Position numbers and translations under genes: made by a program. A stretch of DNA of 64,000 nt from Cernens ardua (GTDB lineage: Bacteria > Pseudomonadota > Gammaproteobacteria > Pseudomonadales > Halomonadaceae): positions 310,001 to 374,000 of the forward strand of contig NZ_JBPCZH010000002.1 in assembly GCF_051251085.1 (NCBI RefSeq), written 5' to 3'. Each line of letters opens with the position of its first letter. The first letter of the stretch is position 1. The notes beneath the pieces are model-generated. The model did no database searches. It was given only the letters and a program-made list of their open reading frames with translations, and had not been told where the DNA came from. Positions 36,387-46,150 of this stretch are shown here, in pieces.

Positions 36387-37040
36387 ATGACCGTGTTGAT
36401 GATACCGCCCGAACAACAAATGACTGTTTTGAAGGATTGGTTACTGCAGGATGAATGGCGATTGCAAATCATGAAAACCGTTGCTCAGCTGAATTTGCCT
36501 CAAGGGTGTGTGGCTGCAGGTTTTGTCAGAAATCTGATTTGGGATCATCTACATGGCTATAAGACCGCAACGCCTCTGGATGATATTGACGTTATCTACT
36601 TCGATCCTAATGCCACTGAAAGTGAGCGCGATATCCATTATGAAGTGCAGCTGAAGCAGCTATTACCAGCACGTTGGTCAGTCAAAAATCAGGCACGCAT
36701 GCATATGCGCAATCATCATTCACCCTATGTGTCCACTGCCGATGCCATGCGTCACTGGGTAGAGGTTGAAACTGCGGCAGGCGCCTATTGGCAGCCACTG
36801 GAAGAAGAAGCTGGCAATACGGGGCATAGTTCAATACGGCAAGGTGACATTGAAATTGTTGCTCCTTTTGGCTTAACGGCCAATTTTGCCGGGAGTATTA
36901 CATTCAATACAGTTGCTCCCAATCGTATTGCTTTCAAAGAGCGCATGAGTAGGAAGAGATGGAAGACGCTTTGGCCCGAACTGATAATAAAACACGATGG
37001 GGATGGTTATAATATATTAAGTGATCCTTGTGGTGTTTAG
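36387..37040 (+). CDS. Nucleotidyltransferase-fold family protein (DUF925-like)
   Basis: 217 residues from an ATG preceded by CAGGAA. AAGFVRNLIWDHLHGY followed by LDDIDVIYFD resembles the DUF925 group of predicted nucleotidyltransferases, with the acidic pair DxD in place. The C-terminal block NRIAFKERMSRKRW is also typical. The substrate and role of this family are not established. It is a single gene with no operon partner in view. Confidence 0.85.
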   Translation: MTVLMIPPEQQMTVLKDWLLQDEWRLQIMKTVAQLNLPQGCVAAGFVRNLIWDHLHGYKTATPLDDIDVIYFDPNATESERDIHYEVQLKQLLPARWSVKNQARMHMRNHHSPYVSTADAMRHWVEVETAAGAYWQPLEEEAGNTGHSSIRQGDIEIVAPFGLTANFAGSITFNTVAPNRIAFKERMSRKRWKTLWPELIIKHDGDGYNILSDPCGV

Positions 37041-37373
37041 CCATCCGTTATTCTGAATAATCATCCCAAACGGTTATCACGCAGTTATATAAAAGGGTGC
37101 TGAAAACCGCTAAACAGCGTTTGTGAACTCTTTTAAGGAAACTCATATTGCGAAATGATGTCATAGAAAGTGGACGATATTTGTTTTGTTCCTGTTGTTT
37201 CCGGTTCTTATGGTTCTCTGTTGATGAAGTATACTTGGCTTAATGTAAATGTTGGGTATGTATTAATTCGATCAGGGTAAAAACAGGCATAAACATACAA
37301 AATGTTCTACCTTTACATTTAGGTTCCCATGTAACTTACGCTGTTTTTCTGAAATTTTGTTAAGGAGTGACAC
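37041..37373. other. Gene-free stretch before yegP
   Basis: 333 AT-rich bases with no gene seen; presumably the promoter region of the YegP-like gene. AAGGAG stands just before its ATG. Confidence 0.5.
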
Positions 37374-37712
37374 ATGAGCGGAAAGTTTGAAATTTTCAAG
37401 GCCACCAATGGCAAATTTCATTTCCATCTGAAAGCAGGTAATGGCGAAATCATCCTCTCCAGTCAAGGGTACAGTACCAAGTCCGCTTGTCAGAATGGTA
37501 TCGCGTCTGTTCAGAAAAACAGTCCAAGTGATGAACATTATGAACGTTTGACGGCCAAGGATGATTCCCCTTATTTTCATTTGAAAGCTGCAAACCAGCA
37601 AATTATCGGTAGCAGTGAAATGTACAAATCCGTACAAGCGCGTGATAAAGGTATTGAGTCGGTTAAAACCAATGGTTCGACCACCACCATCAAGGATTTG
37701 ACTGAAGAATAA
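37374..37712 (+). CDS. yegP: YegP/DUF1508 family protein
   Basis: 112 residues made of two tandem copies of the DUF1508 repeat: FEIFKATNGKFHFHLKAGNGEIILSS and YFHLKAANQQIIGSS, each ending in a short SVQKN/SVKTN element. This matches E. coli YegP (110 residues), a small beta-rich protein of unknown function. A strong AAGGAG precedes the ATG and a terminator follows, so it is a monocistronic gene. Confidence 0.95.
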   Translation: MSGKFEIFKATNGKFHFHLKAGNGEIILSSQGYSTKSACQNGIASVQKNSPSDEHYERLTAKDDSPYFHLKAANQQIIGSSEMYKSVQARDKGIESVKTNGSTTTIKDLTEE

Positions 37713-37739
37713 TCAGCTTACATCCTCTGGTATATAGCC

Positions 37740-37776
37740 AAAAAAGCGGATATCACTGTTGTGAATCCGCTTTTTT
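37740..37776 (+). terminator. Terminator of yegP
   Basis: AAAAAAGCGGAT (37740-37751) pairs exactly with ATCCGCTTTTTT (37765-37776). Confidence 0.93.
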
Positions 37777-37863
37777 ATGCTCTTTTTTTCTTCAGTGATA
37801 GACGCCGTTTTGTAAGTGCTTATGGCTGGTGTCGCTGTTTGAGTGAAGGTTGAAGGGGCGCAC

Positions 37864-39159
37864 TTATGTCGATTTTTCATAGCGCAGGGCAGAGGTAGCG
37901 TAAAAGGGTGGTGCGATCCAGCGCGAAACTTGCGTTGCCAATAGTGCAGTGGCCATTAGCGCAATAATAAGGGCGTGTCCATCTGTCATCTCGGTAACGA
38001 TGATAAAAGAGGTAATCGGGGCCTGCGTCGCAGCAGATAAATAACCCACCATGGCAATTGCTATCAGTACCGGTAGAGGAACGCTGAAGAAAATATCATG
38101 TATCAGGCTGCCAAACCCGGCGCCTATTGAGAGGGATGGGGCGAAGATTCCTCCTGGTATACCGGGAAGGTAAGACAAAACCATGGTCGCCATTTTGTAG
38201 AATGGATAGAGTACGGGTAACTGGTAGTCATTATTGTCCAGCAGGCTGCGTGCCTGTTCATAACCACTGCCATAAGTGCTTCCATGTGAAATGATGCCGA
38301 TAATTGCCAACAGAAGGCCGCACAGTGCAGCAAAGCGGATAGGATACTGTTGTCGAAGCCGATGCATTGGCGCAGGCATCCAGTGAGCCGCATGGAGCGC
38401 CAGCCAGGCGAACCCTCCGCCTGCCGCCCCCGTAATGACAGCCGTTAGTACAATGGCGGGTACCATTAGCCATGAAAAGTCATGGGTATTGATATTCCCG
38501 AAATAAGTATAGTTGCCATCGATCCCCAGTGAGACCACACCTGCAAGAATAATGGTGGTCACAATGGTGGTACTGGCACGGCGGGAAAAGCTGTGAAGGA
38601 GCTCTTCTATGGCAAACATGATGCCAGCGAGGGGGGTGTTGAATGCCGCCGAGAGTCCTGCCGATGCACCTGACAGGGTGAGCTGACGCTCCAGTGCGGT
38701 ATTGCTGTGAGGGTATAACCGCCGCAACTGATACATAATGGCAGCCCCTACCTGTACGGTGGGGCCTTCCCGCCCAATGGTGAATCCCCCCAGGATCGCC
38801 ATAAACGAAACCAGTATCTTTCCTATCGCGATGTGTGGAAGTAGTAGCCGATTGCCCAAATGTTCACCCGGCGCTTCCAGCGTTGCGACTACCTGCGGAA
38901 TTCCGCTTCCTTCAGCACCATTGAAGTAACGCCGCGTAATCCATGTGCCTAATGCCGCGACGGTAGGTGTCAGTATCAGCGGAAACCAAAAGCCTATTCC
39001 CAGCATCAGTTTGAAGATATCGTAGCCCCAATCAATCAGCTTGGCATACATTACCGCCACCAGCCCGACAATAATCGCGCCTGACCACAAGATGCCATAC
39101 TGATACCACAAGTGCCTTGCCTGATGTTTGAATGAATGTTTTGAAAACGGGTTATACAT
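37864..39159 (-). CDS. ClC-family chloride/proton antiporter
   Basis: 431-residue polytopic membrane protein with the three chloride-site motifs GSGIP, GREGP and GGIFAPSL. The gating Glu (in GREGP) and the internal proton Glu (in FAIEEL) are both present, pointing to an exchanger rather than a channel. It lacks C-terminal CBS domains. Its general role is charge and pH balance during acid stress. The start is at 39159; the ribosome site is weak. Confidence 0.92.
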   Translation of the reverse strand: MYNPFSKHSFKHQARHLWYQYGILWSGAIIVGLVAVMYAKLIDWGYDIFKLMLGIGFWFPLILTPTVAALGTWITRRYFNGAEGSGIPQVVATLEAPGEHLGNRLLLPHIAIGKILVSFMAILGGFTIGREGPTVQVGAAIMYQLRRLYPHSNTALERQLTLSGASAGLSAAFNTPLAGIMFAIEELLHSFSRRASTTIVTTIILAGVVSLGIDGNYTYFGNINTHDFSWLMVPAIVLTAVITGAAGGGFAWLALHAAHWMPAPMHRLRQQYPIRFAALCGLLLAIIGIISHGSTYGSGYEQARSLLDNNDYQLPVLYPFYKMATMVLSYLPGIPGGIFAPSLSIGAGFGSLIHDIFFSVPLPVLIAIAMVGYLSAATQAPITSFIIVTEMTDGHALIIALMATALLATQVSRWIAPPFYATSALRYEKST

Positions 39160-39246
39160 AGTGATGGGGACTGGAATTCAACGTTCAGTGATAAGGATAG
39201 TAGTGTAAATAATCACGCTGCAGGGCTGATCACGTTCGAATGAGTG

Positions 39247-39819
39247 CTACTGGGTAAGAGGCACCATGACATCGTGTTGTTTCACCTGATTTTCAAGAAT
39301 GTTCTGCGCCATCTTTTTCAAGTGTGGGTCCGTGCCATGGTTAATTTCTGCCTTGGCATAGGCAATGGCGCGCAGGTGATGGGCATCCATGAGTCGGGCA
39401 AACTCTTCATCGGTTGATGATGTTGAAGGCGCCTGAAATGCTTCTCTTGCATGACTATCCGCAGTAGCCAGTGCGTTTGTGACGGCATTTGCCACAGCAG
39501 AAGGGACGTTGGGATTTGCCTTCGTTGTAACGGGTTGGCTTCGATCTGAATGGGCAACGATGCCCGCAGCAATATTCCGCAATACGGGATTATACCCACG
39601 CGCCAATTCGATGCGTGAGAGTTCTACTCCACTGAAATGCTGGGGTAAAAGAAAACTGGCAAAATCCTGGTCGACTGAACCTACAGGCGGCTGGGATTCA
39701 ATCCTTTCTACATAACTGTTTTTTGCTTTGGAAAATATATCAGTTGTGGCTGCCAGTGCTGTAGTACCCAATACCAGCTGCGCAACAAAAATCAGGCTTA
39801 ACAGTCGTAGGACGTTCAT
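39247..39819 (-). CDS. Exported DUF305-like protein
   Basis: 190 residues from an ATG with GGGGA upstream. A signal peptide (MNVLRLLSLIFVAQLVLG, ending ALA) is followed by two DUF305-type helical segments. The first is DQDFASFLLPQHFSGVELSRIELARG; the second is DEEFARLMDAHHLRAIAYAKAEI, which ends QVKQHDVM. The family is ferritin-like in fold and often near metal-handling genes; function unknown. A longer frame to 39864 has no ribosome site. Confidence 0.82.
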   Translation of the reverse strand: MNVLRLLSLIFVAQLVLGTTALAATTDIFSKAKNSYVERIESQPPVGSVDQDFASFLLPQHFSGVELSRIELARGYNPVLRNIAAGIVAHSDRSQPVTTKANPNVPSAVANAVTNALATADSHAREAFQAPSTSSTDEEFARLMDAHHLRAIAYAKAEINHGTDPHLKKMAQNILENQVKQHDVMVPLTQ

Positions 39820-40364
39820 CAGTGAGTATCCCCGTTTGGCGATCGCATATAACATGTTGTTCAAGAGTATGGTGCTTTGAACCAGAAGCAGGCGATGACG
39901 ACCTCCTATACTACACCAAATCTCAGGGGAGGATTCTTCAATATATCATAACGGATACGTTCTCCTTTTCTTTATAAGTGTTATAAGTCCTGGTTAACAC
40001 TTTTTGCAGATACCATTTTACATTTGGTTGATGAAACAGCCGTCAAGGTAAAGTTACGTATAAGGGCGACCTGTCGTAATTTTTCCTGTCTTGGGAATCG
40101 GGCAGACACACCTATGGCAGAGCATGATCACGCCAACATGGCATTTGAAAATGGGCATTTGAAAATGAAAGTAAAAAAGGCTGATGGGGTAAGAGTGTTA
40201 TAGCTGCGTGCTTGCAGGTCGTCTATATGTATTGGTATGTTCTGAAAACGACATGCCTATATTTTTTTCGAGGGTTCTCCCTATACTCGGACTCATAATA
40301 AAAGGGCATGTACATACACGAATGCCCTGAATACACGAAGCCACTTCCAATAATAGGAATAACA
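39820..40364. other. Gene-free stretch with a 14-bp tandem duplication
   Basis: About 545 bases between divergent genes. GGCATTTGAAAATG occurs twice in perfect tandem at 40140-40167. A promoter for the permease probably lies near 40250-40340. Nothing else was recognised. Confidence 0.55.
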
Positions 40365-41915
40365 ATGAAAACAAACTCTGGTGAACTCAAGCAAAAGTTG
40401 GGCTTGCTTGATCTGACGCTTTTGGGTGTCGGGTCAATGATCGGATCAGGTTGGCTTTTTGCAGCAGCAAAAACCGCGGGATATGCTGGAACCAATGCAG
40501 GCTGGGCATGGGTAATCGGGGCCTTGATCATTTTGGTCATTGCCCTTGTGTTTGCTGAAATTGCGGCTGCATTACCGCGAGCCGGTGGCTTTGTCCGTTA
40601 TCCGAACTTCACGCATGGGAATGTCGTTGGTTTCGTCATAGGCCTGAGTGCCTTGTTGGCCTATACCAGTACGGCAGGGGTAGAAGCAGAAGCAGTACGA
40701 GAGTATGCCGTCTATTGGTGGCCGGCACTTGGGAATGCTGCCGGTAATCCGACTGCCCTCGGGTTTGCACTTCAGATTGGGCTGTTGGTCGTTTTCTTCC
40801 TGATCAACTACTGGAGCGTAAAAACCTTTGGTCGTGTGAATACGGTCGTGACCACCTTCAAGTTTGTAGTACCTCTCATGGTACTGGTCACGTTGTATGC
40901 CTATTTCAACGGTTCGAATTTCCATGAAGCGCCCCCCACCACGGGTTTGCATGGTATTTTCAGCTCATTGACCGGTGCGGGTATCGCATTTTCCTATCTG
41001 GGGTTCCGTCAGGCGGTAGACTTTGCCAGTGAAGCCCGCAACCCTCAGCGTGATATTCCTTTGGCCATCATGATCGCCCTGGCTATTGCATTCATCGTCT
41101 ATCTACTGCTTCAGTATGCCTATATCGGGTCTGTTCCCAATGACGTATTGACGCAGCATGGATGGGATGGCATTGCTGCGCTGTATCACTCTCCCTTCGC
41201 TGATGTGGCAGTTCACCTTGGGGTGACATGGCTGGTGACCCTGATTCTGGTCGATGCCGTTATCTCCCCCGCCGGTACAGGAAATGTGTTCCTTGCGGGT
41301 GCCAGTCGTGTATTGTTTGCCTGGGCGCGTAATGGTCATCTGTTTGAAATTTTCGGCAAGATTGATGAAAAATCAGGTGTTCCGCGTGGTGCTTTATGGT
41401 TGTCCCTGATTCTTTCCATTCTATGGATGTTGCCGTCCAACTTTCAGGCCTGGGGTGGTTTGATCTCAGCCTGTACCTCGGCCATGGTATTCACTTATCT
41501 ACCGGGGCCCGTATGTTTGGCGGTATTTCGCAAGAAAGCGCCAAACATGCCTTTGCCTTTCCGGTTGCCTGCCTATCAGGTGATTGCTCCCATTACGTTT
41601 ATCTGTAGTTCCTTGCTGGTGTACTGGAGTGGTTGGGCAGCCAATGAAGTGTTGCTGGGTGTATTGATCGTCGCCTGGGTTGTCTACTCGATTTTTGGTC
41701 GTAGCAAGGTAAAAGGGGGAGGGGATGTATCCTCCGCTGTCTGGATGCTTGTGTATTACGTTGGTATGTATTTTATTTCGTACTTTGGCAGCTTTGATGG
41801 AACAGGTGCATTGTCCAGCCCCTGGGACATTATCCTGACAGCCGTTCTGTCACTGATATGCTACTACTGGGGTGTTGCCAGCAGTTTGAAAACACTGCGC
41901 ATTGAAGGTGAATAA
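40365..41915 (+). CDS. APC-superfamily amino-acid permease (AspT/YveA-like)
   Basis: 516 residues with about 12-14 membrane segments. The N-terminal block LGLLDLTLLGVGSMIGSGWLF is the APC substrate-binding helix region (GSMIGSG). The acidic GFRQAVDFASEARNP is also characteristic. Distant relatives transport acidic or other amino acids; the substrate here is not readable from sequence. AGGAA precedes the ATG at 40365; 19 in-frame codons upstream lack such a site. Single gene with a terminator after it. Confidence 0.88.
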   Translation: MKTNSGELKQKLGLLDLTLLGVGSMIGSGWLFAAAKTAGYAGTNAGWAWVIGALIILVIALVFAEIAAALPRAGGFVRYPNFTHGNVVGFVIGLSALLAYTSTAGVEAEAVREYAVYWWPALGNAAGNPTALGFALQIGLLVVFFLINYWSVKTFGRVNTVVTTFKFVVPLMVLVTLYAYFNGSNFHEAPPTTGLHGIFSSLTGAGIAFSYLGFRQAVDFASEARNPQRDIPLAIMIALAIAFIVYLLLQYAYIGSVPNDVLTQHGWDGIAALYHSPFADVAVHLGVTWLVTLILVDAVISPAGTGNVFLAGASRVLFAWARNGHLFEIFGKIDEKSGVPRGALWLSLILSILWMLPSNFQAWGGLISACTSAMVFTYLPGPVCLAVFRKKAPNMPLPFRLPAYQVIAPITFICSSLLVYWSGWAANEVLLGVLIVAWVVYSIFGRSKVKGGGDVSSAVWMLVYYVGMYFISYFGSFDGTGALSSPWDIILTAVLSLICYYWGVASSLKTLRIEGE

Positions 41916-42003
41916 ACCTCCATTGGCCGACGCTCACGAATAATTCTTTATTCGCGCTCGTTGGGGCCTATAGGTAGCCCTATCCTTACAGGCCGTTAAA
42001 TGA

Positions 42004-42037
42004 AGCCGGGTACTGCTTTTGCAGTCCCGGTTTTTTT
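42004..42037 (+). terminator. Terminator after the APC permease
   Basis: GCCGGGTACTGC pairs with GCAGTCCCGGT (one bulged base) across TTTT, followed by seven T. Confidence 0.88.
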
Positions 42038-42136
42038 ATGCGTGATATTGACCTGTCAGTTTTTCTTGACAGGTCATCTTTTTTATACGATATATACATG
42101 TGTAAGTTTTTTATTACACATGAAAGATGGAGCACT

Positions 42137-42469
42137 ATGAAATTGACTGCCGAGATGCTGTCCAGCCAGCTGGCCGCCATTGCCAGTCCCCAACGCATGC
42201 GAATTCTTGCATGCCTGGCGGATGAGGCAGTGCACGTGAGCGAACTCGCTCGACGCGTGGGTATGTCCAGGCCATTGCTGTACATGCATCTCACCAAACT
42301 TGAGGAAGCAGGATTTGTATCCAGCACTATGGCGCTTTCAGAGAGCGGCAAGGCACTCAAGTTTTTCAGTATTCAACCCTTTGATATCCATGTCACACCC
42401 AATGCGATTGTGCAGGCAGTTCATGCGGAAAATTCGGATATTTCAGCCATATCCACGAAAGAAGATTAA
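42137..42469 (+). CDS. ArsR-type winged-helix regulator
   Basis: 110 residues. The HTH runs IASPQRMRILACLADEAVHVSELARRVGMSRPLLYMHLTKLEEAGFV, typical of the ArsR/HTH_20 group. No metal-binding CxC motif is present, so it may sense something else. GGAG stands 5 bases before the ATG. It leads a tight set of three downstream genes (53-residue peptide, PspB-like, DUF2807), each with its own ribosome site, and probably regulates them. Confidence 0.88.
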   Translation: MKLTAEMLSSQLAAIASPQRMRILACLADEAVHVSELARRVGMSRPLLYMHLTKLEEAGFVSSTMALSESGKALKFFSIQPFDIHVTPNAIVQAVHAENSDISAISTKED

Positions 42470-42485
42470 ACCAGGGAGATCCAAC

Positions 42486-42647
42486 ATGTGGGATAACATT
42501 ACATTTACAGCAGTTCTATTGATGCTGGCCTTTGTAACAGCCACTATCGCCCCCGCAACGGTGTCGGGAGCATTGGTACCCTCAGCAGTGGCTACGTCAG
42601 GTGCCAGTATGCTGCCTGCTCCAACAGCATCGTCAACCATGATTTAA
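42486..42647 (+). CDS. Small hydrophobic exported or membrane peptide (53 residues)
   Basis: MWDNITFTAVLLMLAFVTAT then a Ser/Ala/Pro/Val-rich tail: one hydrophobic segment that could be a signal or anchor. GGGAG lies at the proper distance from the ATG, and the next gene begins 26 bases after the stop. I do not recognise a family. Its placement in the operon and its own ribosome site are the main support. Confidence 0.65.
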   Translation: MWDNITFTAVLLMLAFVTATIAPATVSGALVPSAVATSGASMLPAPTASSTMI

Positions 42648-42673
42648 AACGATAACGAAAAGGGAGATACAGT

Positions 42674-42925
42674 ATGGATTATAACGGCATGTTGTTTTTG
42701 TTGATCTTTGTCGTCCTTGCCTTGGGGTGGGGCATCAAGGTCTCCATTCAGGCATATTTCCGCGGCCGAACCATGATGTCTGAAGCCAATAATGAAGAGA
42801 TCGAAAGCGCCTTGATCAATTATGCAGAAGTGAATCGCCAGTTATTGGAGCGATTGGCGAAGCTTGATCACATGGATGAGCGCCTTGCCAGGATTGAGAA
42901 GACACTGGATGAGATACCTTCCTGA
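42674..42925 (+). CDS. PspB-like small membrane protein
   Basis: 83 residues. An N-terminal membrane segment (MLFLLIFVVLALGWGIKVSI) is followed by a charged, coiled-coil tail with LLERLAKLDHMDERLARIEKTLDE. That heptad pattern and layout resemble PspB, the phage-shock regulator, but no pspA, pspC or pspF is nearby, so it is only PspB-like. AGGGAG precedes the ATG. It lies inside the ArsR-DUF2807 unit. Confidence 0.75.
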   Translation: MDYNGMLFLLIFVVLALGWGIKVSIQAYFRGRTMMSEANNEEIESALINYAEVNRQLLERLAKLDHMDERLARIEKTLDEIPS

Positions 42926-42981
42926 CCACATCATGTATGCCAGATGCTCGAAGTACTAAAGGGATTAATAGGGAAACGACA

Positions 42982-43917
42982 ATGATAATGATAATGCCCA
43001 ATACTCTTACTATTAGCTCAATAAAAAAAACGGTTGATACAAATACAAAGAGTCATAAGAAGTTTGGAAAGGCCATTCTTCCTGCGCTCAAATATATGGT
43101 ATCTGTTGCAGGTGCGTTGGTGAGTATGCATGTAATGGCGTCGACATCGCCGTTTGATGATGCCAGTGAATATGCACATACACCCTGGCAACAAGCCCAT
43201 GGCTACCCTTACCGTAAATCGTTCACCCTTGATCAATTCAGCTCGATTGTGACCTCGGGTTCAGTGGATATAGTGGTCTTCAAAGCACCGATACCTCAAG
43301 TGATCGTGGCCTCAAAGCACCATCGGGATCTGGACAAGGTGAGTATTCGAAACCGTAATGGTACGCTGACTATTGGCAGCAATATATCTTCTGGTTTCCA
43401 CCTGTTCGGTTTTTTATACCCTAGTGGGAGCGACTCGACGGTTGTCGCTATTTCTACCCCCGCATTGTCACGCCTTAAAAACCGTGGAAGCGGTGATACC
43501 TATATTCATTTTTCCACTCCGGAGGCGTTGACGTTGAGCACGGTGGGTGATGGGGATCTCACCTATGAGGGAGACAGTCAACGCCTGACCCTACAATTGC
43601 AAGGATCAGGTGATGGGCACGTAATTGCTCACGTTGAACAACTTGTTGCCGATTTGTCAGGTTCAGGCGATCTGAAACTTGGGGGACAGGGTAATGCGTT
43701 GGATCTTACCTTGAATGGTTCTGGTGATGCAGATACGCGGCATTTCCTTGTGCCTTCAGTAACACTTCAGTCAATGGGCTCCGGGGATGCACATATTTAT
43801 GCTGCTGAAACACTGCAGGGGAAAGTGATGGGCTCTGGCGATTTGACCATTTATGGTCACCCGGAGACCAAAGACCTTGGCTCGAACGGAGCTGGGGATA
43901 TTGCTCACGCACGCTGA
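42982..43917 (+). CDS. Exported DUF2807 (GIN-domain) protein
   Basis: 311 residues. An N-terminal basic stretch and hydrophobic segment (residues about 35-55) are followed by a right-handed beta-helix of DUF2807 type. It carries repeated Gly-Ser-Gly-Asp turns (RGSGD, QGSGDG, SGSGD, NGSGDA, MGSGDA, MGSGDL). Such proteins are exported; their role is unknown. The ATG at 42982 follows GGGAAA; the frame opens further upstream at 42937. Last gene of the ArsR-led unit, with a terminator at 44080. Confidence 0.86.
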   Translation: MIMIMPNTLTISSIKKTVDTNTKSHKKFGKAILPALKYMVSVAGALVSMHVMASTSPFDDASEYAHTPWQQAHGYPYRKSFTLDQFSSIVTSGSVDIVVFKAPIPQVIVASKHHRDLDKVSIRNRNGTLTIGSNISSGFHLFGFLYPSGSDSTVVAISTPALSRLKNRGSGDTYIHFSTPEALTLSTVGDGDLTYEGDSQRLTLQLQGSGDGHVIAHVEQLVADLSGSGDLKLGGQGNALDLTLNGSGDADTRHFLVPSVTLQSMGSGDAHIYAAETLQGKVMGSGDLTIYGHPETKDLGSNGAGDIAHAR

Positions 43918-44079
43918 GTCATAAAGTCTTTTATATCGGCTGCGGCGCCAGGAGAGGGCATGTTTTATTTTTTTATGTGTCCTGTTACGTAGCAATCCAC
44001 TCTATCGCTTTGGTGGGGGATGCGCCTAAGGCAGCGAAGATTGGAAGAGGAAAGGTGTGAGACTCAGATGCGAGAGGCC

Positions 44080-44123
44080 CGATGGGTCGCCTTGCGATAA
44101 GGTCGCACCATCGAGCCCCGTTT
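44080..44123 (+). terminator. Terminator of the ArsR/DUF2807 unit
   Basis: CGATGG (44080-44085) pairs with CCATCG (44108-44113), extended by GC pairs, and is followed by TTTTT. Confidence 0.65.
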
Positions 44124-44165
44124 TTACGTTTCTCGTTGAAAATATCTCTGACTGGTCTGCGTATA

Positions 44166-44756
44166 TTACTCAGGCTTCGGGCAGGGGATGACTGTCAATG
44201 AACGGACTCCCTGAGCGCCATGAATCAGTACCCCCTGTATATCAGCTGTTGCTGATGGCCCCGTCATCAATACGCAGTAGTTGACTTCATGGAAGTCGGG
44301 GCGGGCATACATCTCATGCAGGTTATAGACAATATCCTTTGGATCAAGTAATGCGACCAGATGTTGTGGGAAATAGCCCAATGTATTGATCTTGAATTCG
44401 TCCTCGCTGATCCACAAAGAGCCTGTTTCTGCAACACCGTATCGGGCTCTCACTACACCCACATCCACCGGTTCCAGATCAGCCGGTGTCTTGAATTCGC
44501 TCAGGTCATAATCGGACGTGACCTCGGGTACGACTGAACAAAATCTGCTCCCCTTCGGAAATAGTGTACGTACGTTATCCTCAATGGAGACAGATTCGGC
44601 AGGCTTTTGCCAGACACCGCCCATGAGAGTCAGTGTCTTTTCAAAATCGGCGGCTGTTCCTTTTTTCCCCTCATTGAAGTGAGGGACCTCAGGGTGCTCG
44701 GTTTTTGTACGACCGGCCCGGCGAATGCGCTCAAGTATGGCGTCACGACTACTCAT
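44166..44756 (-). CDS. lutC: LutC/YkgG-type lactate utilisation protein
   Basis: 196-residue LUD-domain protein, third part of the LutABC L-lactate oxidation complex. RARYGVAETGSLWISEDEF and the C-terminal GPSATADIQGVLIHGAQGVR are family signatures. Its ATG overlaps the lutB stop by 4 bases, implying translational coupling. No LldP permease is in the window. Confidence 0.94.
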   Translation of the reverse strand: MSSRDAILERIRRAGRTKTEHPEVPHFNEGKKGTAADFEKTLTLMGGVWQKPAESVSIEDNVRTLFPKGSRFCSVVPEVTSDYDLSEFKTPADLEPVDVGVVRARYGVAETGSLWISEDEFKINTLGYFPQHLVALLDPKDIVYNLHEMYARPDFHEVNYCVLMTGPSATADIQGVLIHGAQGVRSLTVIPCPKPE

Positions 44757-46150
44757 TTTTCCTCTCCTGATTCATTCCTTTTCTTCCTGTTGGCTTTGTA
44801 CCACTGATGGAAGGTCTGTTTGGGAGGCTCTGGATTTTCACGATGGCGCCCCCAAACATTCAGTGGTAGATAAGTCAACGAACGGGGAAGGATTTTGAGT
44901 GCCTTGTCAGCAGCAACGACGGCCGTCCGATAAATAAACGGGTGCTTGAGAACCTGTGCTGCACCCATCATTGAGGCAGATTTCGAAAAAGAGAGTTCGT
45001 GTTGTTCAGCGACAATACGCCGCCACTTGTAGATTTGCTCGTGTATATTGATACGCACCGGGCAAACATTGGTACAGCTGCCATTCAGTGTAGATGCAAA
45101 GGGCAGTGTGCTGTATTTCTTCAGATTAAACGTAGGGTCAATGATTGCACCAATAGGTCCTGAATACACGCCTCCATAACTCAAGCCTCCACTACGGCGA
45201 TACACCGGGCAGGTATTCATGCACGCGCTGCAACGGATACATTTCAGTGAATACCAGAAATCATCCATGGCCAAACGTTCACTACGGCCGTTATCCACCA
45301 GAATGAAGTGCATTTCACCGCCTTTACGTGGGCCACGGAAGTGCGATGTATACTGAGTGATAGGGGAACCCAGTGCGCTGCGTGAAAGCATGCGAATGAA
45401 CACGCCCAGATCTTCCTGTCGGGGGATCAGCTTTTCAATACCGATAGAAGCAATGTGAAGAGGGGGAACATTCGAAGAGAGATCGGCGTTGCCTTCGTTG
45501 GTACATACGACCACTTGCCCCGTTTCTGCTACGGCAAAGTTGCAGCCTGTCATGCCGGCACCGGCTTTTTGGAAGATGGGGCGCGTGGCTAAACGCTGCT
45601 GCCAGGCCAGGTAGTGGGCATCCTGATTATTGGGGTCGGTATGCAAGGTTTTGGCAAATACACGAGCCACATCCGATGTCAGCTTGTGTACGGCCGGCAC
45701 TACAATATGACTGGGCATTTGGTCATCCAACTGCTGTATGCGTTCGCCCAGATCCGATTCCACTACCTCAATGCCACGTTCTTTGAGGTAGGGGCGCATT
45801 TCACACTCTTCAGTCAGCATGGATTTGCTTTTGATGAGTGTATCAACCTTATGTTCGCTCAGAATTTCGTGAACGATTCGGTTGTGTTCTTCAGCATCCT
45901 TTGCCCAGTGTACAATGACACCATTGGCTGTGGCGTTCTGCTCGAATTGCTGCAGATAATGATCAAGATGGCTAAGCGTGTGTTCTTTTATCTCTGAGGC
46001 CAGTGTCCGCAAGGTTTGCCATTCAGGGATCGCATGCATTTGTGCATCGCGCCCCTTGCGAAGATCCCACAATTTGGCATCGTGAAATTTAACATGTTCT
46101 TCCGAAGCCAGAAACTTGCGTGAATTGGCGACATGGTCGACGGGTTTCAT
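44753..46150 (-). CDS. lutB: LutB/YkgF-type iron-sulfur lactate utilisation protein
   Basis: 465 residues. An LUD domain occupies the N-terminal half (KSKSMLTEECEMRPYL, VAETGQVVVCTNEGN). It is followed by a two-cluster ferredoxin region, CIRCSACMNTCPVYRR near residue 312 and CTNVCPVRINIHEQIYKWR. It transfers electrons from lactate in the LutABC complex. It overlaps lutA and lutC by four bases each. Confidence 0.96.
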   Translation of the reverse strand: MKPVDHVANSRKFLASEEHVKFHDAKLWDLRKGRDAQMHAIPEWQTLRTLASEIKEHTLSHLDHYLQQFEQNATANGVIVHWAKDAEEHNRIVHEILSEHKVDTLIKSKSMLTEECEMRPYLKERGIEVVESDLGERIQQLDDQMPSHIVVPAVHKLTSDVARVFAKTLHTDPNNQDAHYLAWQQRLATRPIFQKAGAGMTGCNFAVAETGQVVVCTNEGNADLSSNVPPLHIASIGIEKLIPRQEDLGVFIRMLSRSALGSPITQYTSHFRGPRKGGEMHFILVDNGRSERLAMDDFWYSLKCIRCSACMNTCPVYRRSGGLSYGGVYSGPIGAIIDPTFNLKKYSTLPFASTLNGSCTNVCPVRINIHEQIYKWRRIVAEQHELSFSKSASMMGAAQVLKHPFIYRTAVVAADKALKILPRSLTYLPLNVWGRHRENPEPPKQTFHQWYKANRKKRNESGEEK

